Of a DNA stretch of 44,548 nt, positions 15,973-24,247 are shown one piece after another. Each line of letters starts with the position of its first letter. The stretch's first letter is position 1. Source of the stretch: Syntrophaceae bacterium UBA4810 (GTDB lineage: Bacteria; Desulfobacterota; Syntrophia; Syntrophales; Smithellaceae); contig DHGA01000026.1 of assembly GCA_002402545.1 (NCBI GenBank), forward strand, positions 1-44,548, in the 5' to 3' direction. The notes beneath the pieces were generated by a model. The model did no database searches. It was not told the origin of the DNA and saw only the letters and a list, made by a program, of their open reading frames with translations. The position numbers and the translations under genes were made by a program.

Positions 15973-16521
15973 TTATGGATTCTTAGCGCAGATCTGACAT
16001 GGCCAGCATTCTGAGCTGTCACATCTTGTGCAACAGACCATCGAACAATAACAGAGGTTATTTGGTCCTTTGCAGCCTCTGCATTTTTCACATCTAACAT
16101 CGCAATCTCCACCTCCTATCCACCAACCACCAAAATCATCATAGGGAAAAAGAGGCAAATAAATTCCACCGATATCGTATGCTTTCACACTGGCTTTTTT
16201 GTCTTTAATGGGAATAAATTTTGGAACAAATAATGCCAATGTTGATTTATCATTAATCGCTTTCTGCACATTTACCGGAAATTTTGTAACATCAATTTTA
16301 TTACTCTTGATCCACTCATTCATTTCTTTTGCCGTAATCACTTTGCTTTCTTTAGAATTATAAGTCACACCAAGTAGATCAACGGCGGTTTTTTGAGCTT
16401 CCCTGTCCATTAATTTTTTTATTACATCCAGCTTACTATCGGAAGATACTCCTGTACAACTCTGTAAAAAAAATAATACGACAAAAATAACAAAAGGTAA
16501 TATTTTTTTTGCTGTTTTCAT
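15973..16521 (-). CDS. Cysteine-rich lipoprotein, unknown function
   Basis: A 182-aa protein with a lipoprotein signal ending in FLQSC. Its middle domain (about residues 30-125) has no recognised motif. In its C-terminal 43 residues there are 12 cysteines in patterns such as CDVRCEKCRGC, CYCSMVCCTRC and CWPCQICA, preceded by a Gly/Trp-rich turn (GGWWIGGGD). Such a tail could bind metal or an iron-sulfur cluster, or form disulfides, on the periplasmic side; this is inference. The gene has its own terminator. I do not recognise the family. Confidence 0.75.
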   Translation of the reverse strand: MKTAKKILPFVIFVVLFFLQSCTGVSSDSKLDVIKKLMDREAQKTAVDLLGVTYNSKESKVITAKEMNEWIKSNKIDVTKFPVNVQKAINDKSTLALFVPKFIPIKDKKASVKAYDIGGIYLPLFPYDDFGGWWIGGGDCDVRCEKCRGCKGPNNLCYCSMVCCTRCDSSECWPCQICAKNP

Positions 16522-16683
16522 ATCATCCCCCTTTTTTATTTTTTAGCGAAAAATAAAGATACTGCTATTAATAAGATCTTAAACTTTCGCCGTTCATTAT
16601 TATGTCTAAATTTATCAAAAACAACTCAATATAATTTAATGTTAATGGCTATATCATTCCTCCAGTAACTTATTAGAACACAT

Positions 16684-16718
16684 AAAAGGCGGAGAAATAT
16701 CCCCGCCCCTCTTCTTTT
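16684..16718 (-). terminator. Terminator after the alpha/beta hydrolase gene
   Basis: This is an imperfect GC-rich hairpin (GGCGGAG on one arm, CCCCGCCC on the other) flanked by AAAA and CTTCTTTT. It lies about 40 nt beyond the stop of the hydrolase gene and is nearly a copy of the element at 15891-15926. Confidence 0.6.
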
Positions 16719-16758
16719 AATGCACCATACTACCTACACCCGATGGGCGGGTTCTGCG

Positions 16759-17697
16759 CTAGTTTTTTTTCAAAAAATCCTTATACACTGAAGCTGTTTC
16801 CTGCGGTTTTTCCAGCATGGGAAGATGCCCACATTCTTTGATGATTGCCAGTTTCGAATTCTTAATTTTTTTGTCAAAAATATGCGCGGCAGACACATGA
16901 AGAACCCTGTCTGAATCTCCCCAAACAATTAGTGTCGGGGCGGTAATCTTGTTTAATTTTTCCTCAAGCGAGGTAAAATCGGTGGTGGATATCTCCGCGA
17001 ATATTCTTTCGTTCAGCGGCGCGGCTTTAATCGCCTGTTTGGTAAAGTATTTTTTAATTACATAAGGTATTTCAATAGGATTGACAAAATTAAATTTCAG
17101 CAATCGGTCATAATCCGCCACACTTTTAACAACCAGCGGATTTACGCCCTTTTCCAAAGACAAGGCCAGTTCGCTTTTTTCCGGAGAAACAACACCGCCG
17201 GAATCTAATAAGGCGAGGGTTTTAACCATATTCGGGTAAGTCGCGGCATAAGTGCCGGAAATGCTGCCGCCCATGGAATTTCCGACAAGATGAAATTTTT
17301 TCAGTTCCAGTTCTTTTGCCAGCAGGTTTACCCTCTCCACCTGTGACATGATGCTGTATTTGGCATCCTGCGGCTTGGAGCTGTCCCCAAAACCGGGAAG
17401 ATCGGGAATGATCACGTGATAATTCGACGTCAATTCCTTGGCAAAGCGCAGCCAATTGTCCTTATTGCCACCAAAACCGTGAATCATGATGATTGTATCT
17501 CCGGCTCCACCTTCCAGATAAACAATGTTAAAATCAGGAATGTTTACTGATTTCATCGTCAAGCCGGCGTCTTTACGTATTTGTTCAATGGCCTTGTTGT
17601 ATAAATATCCCGGGGCGGCAAAATAGATTATTGCGGTTATGGCTACTAAAACAACGCCAATCGTCAAGAAAATTGATTTTTTCGAAAATTTTTTCAT
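16759..17697 (-). CDS. Alpha/beta hydrolase, membrane-anchored (lipase/MhpC-like)
   Basis: A 312-aa protein with an N-terminal signal anchor (about residues 9-30). The alpha/beta-hydrolase fold is shown by the oxyanion motif IHGFGGNKDNW, the nucleophile elbow GNSMGG (S141), the acid in VWGDSDR (D261 or D263) and H291 in ECGHLPML, so the catalytic triad is complete. It resembles LipA3/MhpC-type esterases that act on short acyl esters or C-C bonds. A perfect AGGAGG site lies 7 nt before the ATG. It is probably transcribed alone, with a terminator downstream. Substrate unknown. Confidence 0.88.
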   Translation of the reverse strand: MKKFSKKSIFLTIGVVLVAITAIIYFAAPGYLYNKAIEQIRKDAGLTMKSVNIPDFNIVYLEGGAGDTIIMIHGFGGNKDNWLRFAKELTSNYHVIIPDLPGFGDSSKPQDAKYSIMSQVERVNLLAKELELKKFHLVGNSMGGSISGTYAATYPNMVKTLALLDSGGVVSPEKSELALSLEKGVNPLVVKSVADYDRLLKFNFVNPIEIPYVIKKYFTKQAIKAAPLNERIFAEISTTDFTSLEEKLNKITAPTLIVWGDSDRVLHVSAAHIFDKKIKNSKLAIIKECGHLPMLEKPQETASVYKDFLKKN

Positions 17698-17823
17698 TTT
17701 GAAACCTCCTGGTAAATATTTATTGAATTTTACAGGAACTTTGCCTTTGTGGAAAAAATATATTGAAAATAATCACCAATGTCAAAGACAAATAGTGGCT
17801 ACACAAATCGCTCTATCCCCTGA

Positions 17824-18192
17824 TTATACCCATTCAATTTTCTTGATGGTCATTTCATTTTTTACGTTGCCTGTATTGGGCGTATCTTCCGGTTCTATCA
17901 GCAAAGCTTTATACTCTTTTAGTGATGAAGGCTTATGTTCAATGCCTTTGGGAATTACGATCATTTCACCTTTATTGACTTCTATCTTTCTATCCAGAAG
18001 ATTCATGGTCATCATACCTTCGAGAACGATAAAAGTTTCGTCAGTATCTTCATGTTTATGCCAGATAAAATCACCCTTAAATTTGACTATTTTGAATTCA
18101 TAATTGTTCATCTTCGCGATTATTCCCACCGCGTAATCCGCGTTGGGTAATTTGCCGAATTTCTCTTTAAAATTAATTTTGTCAATTTTCAT
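17824..18192 (-). CDS. Single-domain cupin protein
   Basis: A 122-aa cupin with the metal-binding motif 1, WHKHEDTDETFIVLEG (His-x-His then Glu), and motif 2, GEMIVIPKGIEHKP, so the four usual metal ligands are present. It is cytoplasmic with no signal peptide. Such small cupins often act as sugar- or small-ligand-binding or isomerase-like proteins; the substrate cannot be read from sequence. It starts 27 nt after the ferredoxin-nitroreductase gene on the same strand, so the two may be cotranscribed. Confidence 0.85.
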   Translation of the reverse strand: MKIDKINFKEKFGKLPNADYAVGIIAKMNNYEFKIVKFKGDFIWHKHEDTDETFIVLEGMMTMNLLDRKIEVNKGEMIVIPKGIEHKPSSLKEYKALLIEPEDTPNTGNVKNEMTIKKIEWV

Positions 18193-18219
18193 GAGTTAAT
18201 CCGCCCCTTGGTAATCAAA

Positions 18220-19047
18220 TTATATTTTCTCATATCTTACTTTTTTTCGGTTAACGGTTCTCAGATACTCAACTTTGGGATGTCCAAAAACCAGGGAAAA
18301 TATCACGGACTCTCCATCTTTTAACCCTATTATCTTTTTTAATTCTTCCGACATGGCAAACGCGAACGTCCCAAAACCCATTAAACAGGCGCCCAGACCC
18401 AGCGTGTTGATCATCAGCTCCAGATGGCCGATATTGAAACAGCCGTCCACCTCATTGCAGGCACGGCTTACAATCAATAAGGCATGAGGCGCGCCGTGAA
18501 ATAAAAGATCGCGCTTGTTTTTCTGATATACCTGATACCACAGCTTCCATGTTACCTGAAAATCCAGGTATTGATAAGGCACTCTCATTGTTTTTTTATC
18601 AACTTGGGCTATATCAAGCTCCGCGAGCGTTTTTAAGGCAATCGGCGTTATTTCCCTGAGAGTTTCTGTGGTGAGAATTATATAGCGCAAGCCCTGCATA
18701 TTGGCGCCGGTCTGTGTATAGCGGCCCATTTCCATTATTTTGGCGATATCGGCGTCACTCACCGGCTCATCGGTAAACTGGCGCACGCTTCTACGGAATT
18801 TTACAAAATTCAGAAGATTTTCCGGTTCAATCCGGAACTTTTTAGGATCATATTCAATAATTTCCAGAGGGTCATAATCGCCTAGCAAGGTTACGGCTTT
18901 TTGCTGACAGACAGCGGTGCAATGGCCGCATTCCAGACACCACTTGCCGGGAGACGCCTTTCCCTCTATAATTTTGATGGAAGCAAAAGGACAATCTGCC
19001 GCGCATGTCCCGCAGCCAATACATTTTTCAGCATCAATTTGGATCAT
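18220..19047 (-). CDS. Ferredoxin-nitroreductase fusion protein
   Basis: A 275-aa protein. Residues 1-55 carry two 4Fe-4S motifs (CIGCGTCAADCP and CLECGHCTAVCQ). The rest is a nitroreductase-fold FMN domain, with RRSVRQFTDEPV near the start, the central GAPHALLIVS and the C-terminal LGACLMGFG. Fusions of this type are common in anaerobes and are thought to reduce small substrates with ferredoxin-level electrons. An AAGGA site precedes the ATG. It may form an operon with the cupin downstream. The substrate is unknown. Confidence 0.9.
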   Translation of the reverse strand: MIQIDAEKCIGCGTCAADCPFASIKIIEGKASPGKWCLECGHCTAVCQQKAVTLLGDYDPLEIIEYDPKKFRIEPENLLNFVKFRRSVRQFTDEPVSDADIAKIMEMGRYTQTGANMQGLRYIILTTETLREITPIALKTLAELDIAQVDKKTMRVPYQYLDFQVTWKLWYQVYQKNKRDLLFHGAPHALLIVSRACNEVDGCFNIGHLELMINTLGLGACLMGFGTFAFAMSEELKKIIGLKDGESVIFSLVFGHPKVEYLRTVNRKKVRYEKI

Positions 19048-19092
19048 AAAAATATCCTTAAAGTAAAATTTTTCATTTCTTTACTCATCTTT

Positions 19093-19851
19093 TTAATTAA
19101 ATACATATTGCCTGTTTATCACTCGGATATCTGGAGGAATCTTCTTTTTTTCGAAATAGTCATAACCTTGTTTTAGATTATCCCAAAACAAAATGAATTT
19201 TGAACTGCCGTATTTAGACATATTTTCATCCGTCATTCTAAAGGGGAATATATGAACGCTAAATGACTTTTGGCCGTTTCTCAATGCTCCGTCAGCCAAA
19301 GCAAATATTTCTTCAATTCCCGCGTCTGTCATCGCGTAACAACCAATGGAAACACAATCTCCATGAATCATCAGCGCGCTGCCTGTTCTTTTGTGCGCCC
19401 GATCGTATTCGTTGGGATAGCCTAAATTGAAAGCAAGATGATAATTACTGGAGGGGTTTAATGATTTTGGATATATGCGATAAAATCCTTCCGGCGCTTT
19501 GCCGTCACCTTGTTTTTCCTTCGGCCCTAATCCCGCAAAACCATAAGTGCATATTTTATAGCTCTTGAATAATTTGAAAGAATTACCGTTTTTCAGCCAG
19601 ACTTCCAATTCATTTGATTGCTTGAAGATTCTGATAAAAACAGGCAACCCGTATTGAAACCCATTTTCTTGCAATTTTTGTGTCAGATAAGGCTTTACGC
19701 GCTTTATCGCTTCTCTTGATCTCACGCTTTCCGGAACCTGCGCGTATACAACAGCCGGCGTGATTAAAACTGTCAGACAAAAACAAACAAGGAAAAAAAT
19801 ACCCACTATTTCATCTTGTTTTTCCGTTAATGCTTTTTTAAATTCCTGCAT
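19093..19851 (-). CDS. L,D-transpeptidase (YafK/DpaA-like)
   Basis: A 252-aa protein with an N-terminal hydrophobic segment (residues about 16-38, signal peptide or anchor) and a YkuD-type catalytic domain. The catalytic motif is MIHGDCVSIGCYAM, with H163 and C171 as the probable catalytic pair. The sequence resembles the E. coli YafK branch, which acts on links between murein and lipoprotein, more than ErfK/YbiS. It would act in the periplasm on peptidoglycan peptides. The start is not certain because the ribosome site is weak. Confidence 0.87.
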   Translation of the reverse strand: MQEFKKALTEKQDEIVGIFFLVCFCLTVLITPAVVYAQVPESVRSREAIKRVKPYLTQKLQENGFQYGLPVFIRIFKQSNELEVWLKNGNSFKLFKSYKICTYGFAGLGPKEKQGDGKAPEGFYRIYPKSLNPSSNYHLAFNLGYPNEYDRAHKRTGSALMIHGDCVSIGCYAMTDAGIEEIFALADGALRNGQKSFSVHIFPFRMTDENMSKYGSSKFILFWDNLKQGYDYFEKKKIPPDIRVINRQYVFN

Positions 19852-20002
19852 GTTAATCCATTTTTTCGCGTTTTTGTCATAGTAAAGATTATTATTTCTT
19901 GCCCAGTTATAATATCTTCGAGAATTTATTTCGATAAATTCACTGGATAAACCTACAAGCTCCGCTTTTATTAAACTTTCCTCATAATTATATATTTTTA
20001 TC

Positions 20003-20563
20003 TTAATTATTTTGCGCTTGTATTACATTATTTAAAATATCAGACAACTTCCCTTTTGCTCCGAACGACCATTTGCCAAGCAGCTCCAGATCATTTACTG
20101 CCCATCTGTCGTTTTCAATAACAAGAACAGCTCGGTCCTGCCATCTTATTTTTTCTTTCTTTCCATAACGGTCACGATATTCTAGCTCAATCAAGTAAGC
20201 TATCTGATCCGTCTTTGTTTCCTCTGTGATCGAGATTATTTTATCAGCTCCTTCAAATAGCGAAAAAAACAAACTTCCCTCAATCAGCGGCGGCACCTCT
20301 CCTTTTGTTTTATGGAAATACCGATCTTCCGCTTTTTTTGCTTCCAGCAATAAGTTTTTAAACGAGGTGGAGATAAAGGGAGACAACTTTTCTATATCCT
20401 TTTTTTCCGGGATTCCGTCATTTTTCAGAGCCAAAACCGCTTTGTAAAAATTGTTAATAGCAGATATTTTATCATCCTGCTCCTTATGAGCTGACGAACA
20501 TGAAAGAAACAAAATGATTGCTAGACAAATTATAAAGTAAGCGCGACACATTTCTTTGCTCAA
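20003..20563 (-). CDS. Lipoprotein, DUF3828-like
   Basis: A 186-aa protein with a lipoprotein signal ending in LFLSC. The rest is a small alpha+beta domain (phrases such as FYKAVLALKNDG, FISTSFKNLLLEAKKAED and RWQDRAVLVIENDRWAVNDLEL). It resembles DUF3828/NTF2-like periplasmic proteins, in which a C-terminal sheet ends with a WxVxDL strand. No catalytic motif is seen. It lies 150 nt before the L,D-transpeptidase gene on the same strand, so a shared envelope role is possible. The 11-bp element ACGTATATTAA lies upstream. Confidence 0.75.
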   Translation of the reverse strand: MSKEMCRAYFIICLAIILFLSCSSAHKEQDDKISAINNFYKAVLALKNDGIPEKKDIEKLSPFISTSFKNLLLEAKKAEDRYFHKTKGEVPPLIEGSLFFSLFEGADKIISITEETKTDQIAYLIELEYRDRYGKKEKIRWQDRAVLVIENDRWAVNDLELLGKWSFGAKGKLSDILNNVIQAQNN

Positions 20564-20620
20564 ATTATTTTTTCGTAATTTGTGTGCGTAAAATCATAAA
20601 TTTATACATCGTGTAATACT

Positions 20621-20631
20621 TTAATATACGT
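20621..20631 (-). promoter_or_regulatory. 11-bp element shared upstream of two lipoprotein genes (copy 2)
   Basis: This is the second copy of the minus-strand sequence ACGTATATTAA (see 15649-15659). It lies about 60 nt upstream of the lipoprotein gene that ends at 20003. AT-rich context makes a chance match possible. Confidence 0.25.
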
Positions 20632-20663
20632 GCAATATACATAATATTATCAACATATTATTA

Positions 20664-23315
20664 TTATTCTTTCGGTATTATCGGCTCGATAATTTTTACC
20701 GGCAAATTGAGGGTTCTTTTCATCATCCCAATTAACCCTGATCCGATGGCCGTTGGCGACATAACAACAATACTGGGATCATTCAGATCGCCGGTAACTC
20801 TTAATGGAATGGAAATAAGAGTTCCCCCTAAAATATATCTCACGCCCGGAATTTTACTGACCAGAAAATCTATGGTTTTAAAAGGCGCGACCAATACGGT
20901 AAGATTAATCTGATCTGTGACGAGATCAACTTCACCCTGCCCTACCAGTTGCATTGTAGTTCCATCAACCACGGCTTCCTGTATAAGAAATACTCCCCTA
21001 TTAATTTCACCTTTTATGTTTATAGAGTTATACTTAAAACCTTCAGTCGTGAAGTCCGGCAATTTGCCCCTTAATAGTTCCGTTACGTTTAAAACAGCGA
21101 ATATTTTTGCTAAAAGAGGCGCTCTCTGAATAATACCATCATTGGAGCGAAACTCAACATTGCCCCTCATTTCCCTTTTTAACGCGTCTGCATTACCTTC
21201 GGAATTTAAATCACCTTTAAAATCGAATTTACCGGTAATACGGAAATCTTTTTCTAAAAGACAGTCTAGGTTTGAATCCAATTGTTTGTCTTGCGCGTCA
21301 GGACGGAAATTGAATTTTATACTATCGTGTGAAAAAATAATTCTTCCAAGAATAGCTATATCGCACAGATATATATCTTTGAATACAAGTTGTACCTCGT
21401 GATTGGCGAGAATTATATTCGCGTTCGCGGGACTCGCGCTGTATTTTCCCCAGGACACCTTGGGAGCGTTTACGCGTATAATACCCCGCAGTGCCGGTTT
21501 TTTGAATTCCGATGCCTTTTTTTTATTTTGCGACGATTCATTGCGTGATGAAAAAATATCGATAATGTTTTTTACTTTTATTTCGTCAGATTTGAGATTA
21601 ATATCAAGACGAATACCTTCCGGCGCGGCTCTCAGAGAACCTTTCCCTTCAAGATTGTTTTCTCCCCATAACAATTTAGCGGATTCAATGTTAATCGCCT
21701 GATTTCTTCCGGTAATTACAGCCTGTTTAAATTTCAACGGCTCTCTTATCGGCAGTGGCAAAATAAAATTTCTGCCTTCCAATTGGCCTCTTACCGCGGA
21801 TTGCTGATATCTATCAAGACGCAGGCTGGCACTAAAATCGCCTTTGACCCAGCCGCGCGGAAACGAAGACTCTTCAAACATCCGGTTTAGTGTTTGTTCA
21901 TTTAAACTTCCCTTAAATGATAACTCTATAAGATTCGAGGCGAATTTAAACGCCATATCCGCGTTGGAATCATTGTCATTTATTATCAATTTATTTACAG
22001 CAAGGGCTTTATTATCCTTTTCCAGATCTATCATTATTTTCGGGCCATTGTTAATTACGGCTGAACCTGCTGCGTTTATTTTCCCTTCCTTTTGCCACAA
22101 TACTCTGGCGCTAGTTATGGAAACCGGCGCACTCAACGTTTCTTCTCTGGGATACCCAAGCTCTTTTGAAATCCATTGAAGTGTTTCTTTCCCCAGAGTG
22201 CCGCTCAAGCTAATATCCGCTGCACTTATATCCTGACCAATTCTTTCTATAAAAGCCGATGCATCAAGTTTTGAATCAAAAATAGAGGTTTCAAATTTAT
22301 CAAATATTATTTTTTTATTATCCGCTTCCAGTCTTCCACGGGCTATTTTTACCAGTCCGGGAAGTTTTGAAGAGCCGTAAACAGCGTCTTCTATTGATCC
22401 ATACGCGATGATATCCCAGTTTTGGGGATTGGCAAGCTCACCTGATATATTGACGGAAGAAAGGTTGATCCTTCCTTTAAGACTTTTTACTGATCCCAAA
22501 GTGTCGCGCATAGTGGAAAAAGAAGATATTTTATTGAATATCTCATCTAATATTAAAACCGCTTTGTTCGATTTTATTTCCCAATTAAGAGAATTTTTAA
22601 ATTCGATTTTACCAGAACATTTAAAAATGGAAGATTTCCCGAAAAAAGCAGATAAATCATTAATAAATACTGTATTTTTATCCGCATGAATTCTGCTGAT
22701 CAGGGAAAACTTTCCCCATTTTTCCATATCGCCTTTAATTCTTATTTTTACATCTTTGGAAGAGAGAGTGATGCGCGCTTTTAAATCACTAATATCAGTT
22801 ATATCTTTGCCATCTTCGCGAATAACCAACTTGCCTTTTTTCACAACAGCGATAAGGCCGGGCATTTCATTTCGCAGCTTATCTAAAATCGCATTCGCAC
22901 TTTCAATGATTTGCCCAGGTGTAAGGTCATCATCCTTTGTTTTTTTCTTCTTTACAGAAACATTTAGCAGAATATCAGGTTCGTAAAAAGTCAGTTTCCC
23001 GATTTTAAAACTGCCTTTTAGCAGAGCTAATAAGCGCGGATGCATTTTTACCGATGCGGCATTGATATGATTGCCTTCAGGCACCGTTATATCAACTTTA
23101 TCGAAAACCAGACCAAAACCGGGGAATATATGCAGGCGCGTGCGTTCATAGCTGACACTATTATTAAATTCTTTATTAATAATTGCTCTTATTTTATCCT
23201 GAGTTGATTGAGTATGAACATAATAGGAGGCAGCTAATATTGCCGTAATAACCAGCCCCAGAATTATTCTCACCGACCAAACGAACGCTTTTTTTGATTT
23301 TGATTTCATACACAT
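20664..23315 (-). CDS. AsmA-family inner-membrane protein
   Basis: An 883-aa protein with one N-terminal membrane helix (about residues 12-32) and a long periplasmic region rich in beta strands. The N-terminal part reads like an AsmA domain (a short linker, then a region ending FYEPDILLNVSV), and the C-terminal 150 residues match the AsmA-like end (FKYNSINIKGEINRG, GQGEVDLVTDQINLTVLVAP, TGDLNDPSIVV). AsmA-like proteins such as YhdP, TamB and AsmA form bridges that move lipids between membranes or act in outer-membrane homeostasis. Translation may start at 23315 or at the second ATG (23309); the ribosome site is weak. It stands alone on the minus strand. Confidence 0.87.
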   Translation of the reverse strand: MCMKSKSKKAFVWSVRIILGLVITAILAASYYVHTQSTQDKIRAIINKEFNNSVSYERTRLHIFPGFGLVFDKVDITVPEGNHINAASVKMHPRLLALLKGSFKIGKLTFYEPDILLNVSVKKKKTKDDDLTPGQIIESANAILDKLRNEMPGLIAVVKKGKLVIREDGKDITDISDLKARITLSSKDVKIRIKGDMEKWGKFSLISRIHADKNTVFINDLSAFFGKSSIFKCSGKIEFKNSLNWEIKSNKAVLILDEIFNKISSFSTMRDTLGSVKSLKGRINLSSVNISGELANPQNWDIIAYGSIEDAVYGSSKLPGLVKIARGRLEADNKKIIFDKFETSIFDSKLDASAFIERIGQDISAADISLSGTLGKETLQWISKELGYPREETLSAPVSITSARVLWQKEGKINAAGSAVINNGPKIMIDLEKDNKALAVNKLIINDNDSNADMAFKFASNLIELSFKGSLNEQTLNRMFEESSFPRGWVKGDFSASLRLDRYQQSAVRGQLEGRNFILPLPIREPLKFKQAVITGRNQAINIESAKLLWGENNLEGKGSLRAAPEGIRLDINLKSDEIKVKNIIDIFSSRNESSQNKKKASEFKKPALRGIIRVNAPKVSWGKYSASPANANIILANHEVQLVFKDIYLCDIAILGRIIFSHDSIKFNFRPDAQDKQLDSNLDCLLEKDFRITGKFDFKGDLNSEGNADALKREMRGNVEFRSNDGIIQRAPLLAKIFAVLNVTELLRGKLPDFTTEGFKYNSINIKGEINRGVFLIQEAVVDGTTMQLVGQGEVDLVTDQINLTVLVAPFKTIDFLVSKIPGVRYILGGTLISIPLRVTGDLNDPSIVVMSPTAIGSGLIGMMKRTLNLPVKIIEPIIPKE

Positions 23316-23412
23316 AATCTTTATGGATCAATTTAATAATTGACTTTTATTTAATTTAACCAATCAAATTAAATTCTCTCACGCTTGTCAATAACTTTTA
23401 TTAATAATTAGT

Positions 23413-23441
23413 TTGACAATATCGGCGCGCGATATTATTGA
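23413..23441 (+). promoter_or_regulatory. Candidate promoter with palindromic operator
   Basis: A consensus -35 TTGACA lies at 23413-23418. Overlapping it is a 19-bp inverted repeat, AATATCG-GCGCG-CGATATT (23418-23436), with perfect 7-bp arms. Possible -10 hexamers are TATTAT (23433, short spacing) or TATTGA (23436, 17-bp spacing). The palindrome is the kind of site bound by TetR- or MarR-type repressors. The only reading frame downstream is the SDR remnant. Confidence 0.45.
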
Positions 23442-23480
23442 ATTTGAAATTCATTTAACCGTTAAATCAGATGTATATTT

Positions 23481-23534
23481 ATGAGCAAAAGATTGGAAAA
23501 TAAAGTTGCCGTAATTACAGGCGGCAAAAAATGA
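23481..23534 (+). pseudogene. N-terminal remnant of a short-chain dehydrogenase/reductase (SDR)
   Basis: The ATG at 23481 opens a 17-codon frame reading MSKRLENKVAVITGGKK and then stops. This matches the very start of classical SDR enzymes: a short basic lead, then the first Rossmann strand KVAVITGG that normally continues into a GxGxxxG loop. Everything after the first strand and turn is missing, and no SDR-like sequence follows. It looks like the 5' end of a deleted gene, left with its promoter. The alternative is a very short expressed peptide or leader. Confidence 0.6.
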
Positions 23535-23603
23535 TATAATAGCTTCAACAAAAATACGGAATATAAATATTTTGGCAGGCTTATTTATGATTATAAATAA
23601 TTC

Positions 23604-23639
23604 AGGCAGTCATTCTGACTGATTTCAGAATGACTGCCT
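23604..23639 (-). terminator. Long perfect hairpin, probable terminator
   Basis: This has 15-bp perfect arms (AGGCAGTCATTCTGA pairing with TCAGAATGACTGCCT) and a 6-nt loop. It lies 27 nt beyond the stop of the minus-strand small protein gene at 23666. There is no strong T tract on either side, so termination may be inefficient or the structure may instead protect the mRNA end. Confidence 0.55.
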
Positions 23640-23665
23640 ATTTCCCATCAAATATTAAATTTTAT

Positions 23666-23959
23666 TTATTTCTTTTTCGTTGATTTTTTTGTTTTCGAAC
23701 TTGTTGTATCTTTTATTGCCACACTTGTCGCTATCATCTTATATTCTACGGTGACTTTTTCACCAACTTTTAAGTTTCCGGCAACATTTGTTGATGCGTC
23801 ACGTGCAATTACCATTTCACCCTTACCTTTTTTTATTACAATGCTTTCCGCCGTTATCTTAACCAGTTCTCCACTTGCCTTACGAATACCATCCTGTGCC
23901 GCGTAGGCTACAGCCGTCATCAAGAAAATTACAGAAATCAGCAACATAACTTTTTTCAT
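23666..23959 (-). CDS. Small exported beta-rich protein
   Basis: A 97-aa protein with a Sec signal peptide (cleavage after AYA or YAA, around residues 18-21). The mature part looks like a small OB/beta-barrel domain (ASGELVKITAESIVIKKGKG, then LKVGEKVTVEYKM), similar to DUF5666/DUF1344-type periplasmic proteins. A Thr/Lys-rich tail ends in KKSTKKK. It would be periplasmic; no catalytic residues are seen. A hairpin follows the gene. Confidence 0.8.
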   Translation of the reverse strand: MKKVMLLISVIFLMTAVAYAAQDGIRKASGELVKITAESIVIKKGKGEMVIARDASTNVAGNLKVGEKVTVEYKMIATSVAIKDTTSSKTKKSTKKK

Positions 23960-24017
23960 TTGTTATTCCCCCCTCGTCTATTTTTTATATATTTGATGGT
24001 CTATCGAATTGAATTTT

Positions 24018-24048
24018 AGTCTCGTACCGGGGCCGTTAGCACGAGACT
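24018..24048 (-). terminator. Hairpin between two small minus-strand genes
   Basis: An inverted repeat, AGTCTCGT / ACGAGACT with a 15-nt GC-rich loop, lies about 26 nt past the stop of the 57-aa protein gene and 59 nt before the next gene. There is no clear U tract. It could be a weak terminator or a processing site. Confidence 0.4.
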
Positions 24049-24073
24049 GTTTATAATCTTTAATTCACTTATA

Positions 24074-24247
24074 TTATAATCCCTTGAGCATATTCCCCAA
24101 TAGCAAAAGAACCAAACCAACTAAAATTATCCAACAGGCATACATCGAAACGAAAGGTATATTTACTCCCAGCAAAGCGATAAAACCTAGAGCTCCTAAC
24201 ACTAATGATATAACCCAGGTGATCATTTTTGGCGCGTTAAGTTTCAT
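24074..24247 (-). CDS. 57-aa two-helix membrane protein
   Basis: A short gene with an excellent ribosome site (AAGGAG, 7 nt before the ATG at 24247). It encodes MKLNAPKMITWVISLVLGAL and continues through two hydrophobic helices (about residues 9-29 and 34-51) to end in NMLKGL. The pattern APK-ITWVI, a central IPF-V turn and a terminal GN-LKGL tail is familiar to me from small uncharacterised membrane proteins of anaerobic bacteria, but no function is known. An open frame exists on the other strand but has no ribosome site. Confidence 0.75.
   Translation of the reverse strand: MKLNAPKMITWVISLVLGALGFIALLGVNIPFVSMYACWIILVGLVLLLLGNMLKGL

Larger units (their letters stand above)
23316..23665. other. 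Intergenic region with an SDR gene remnant and hairpins
   Basis: This is 350 nt without an intact gene. It contains a promoter with an overlapping palindrome (23413-23441), a 17-codon fragment of a short-chain dehydrogenase (23481-23534) and a long perfect hairpin (23604-23639). It separates the AsmA gene from a small exported protein gene. Confidence 0.6.
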
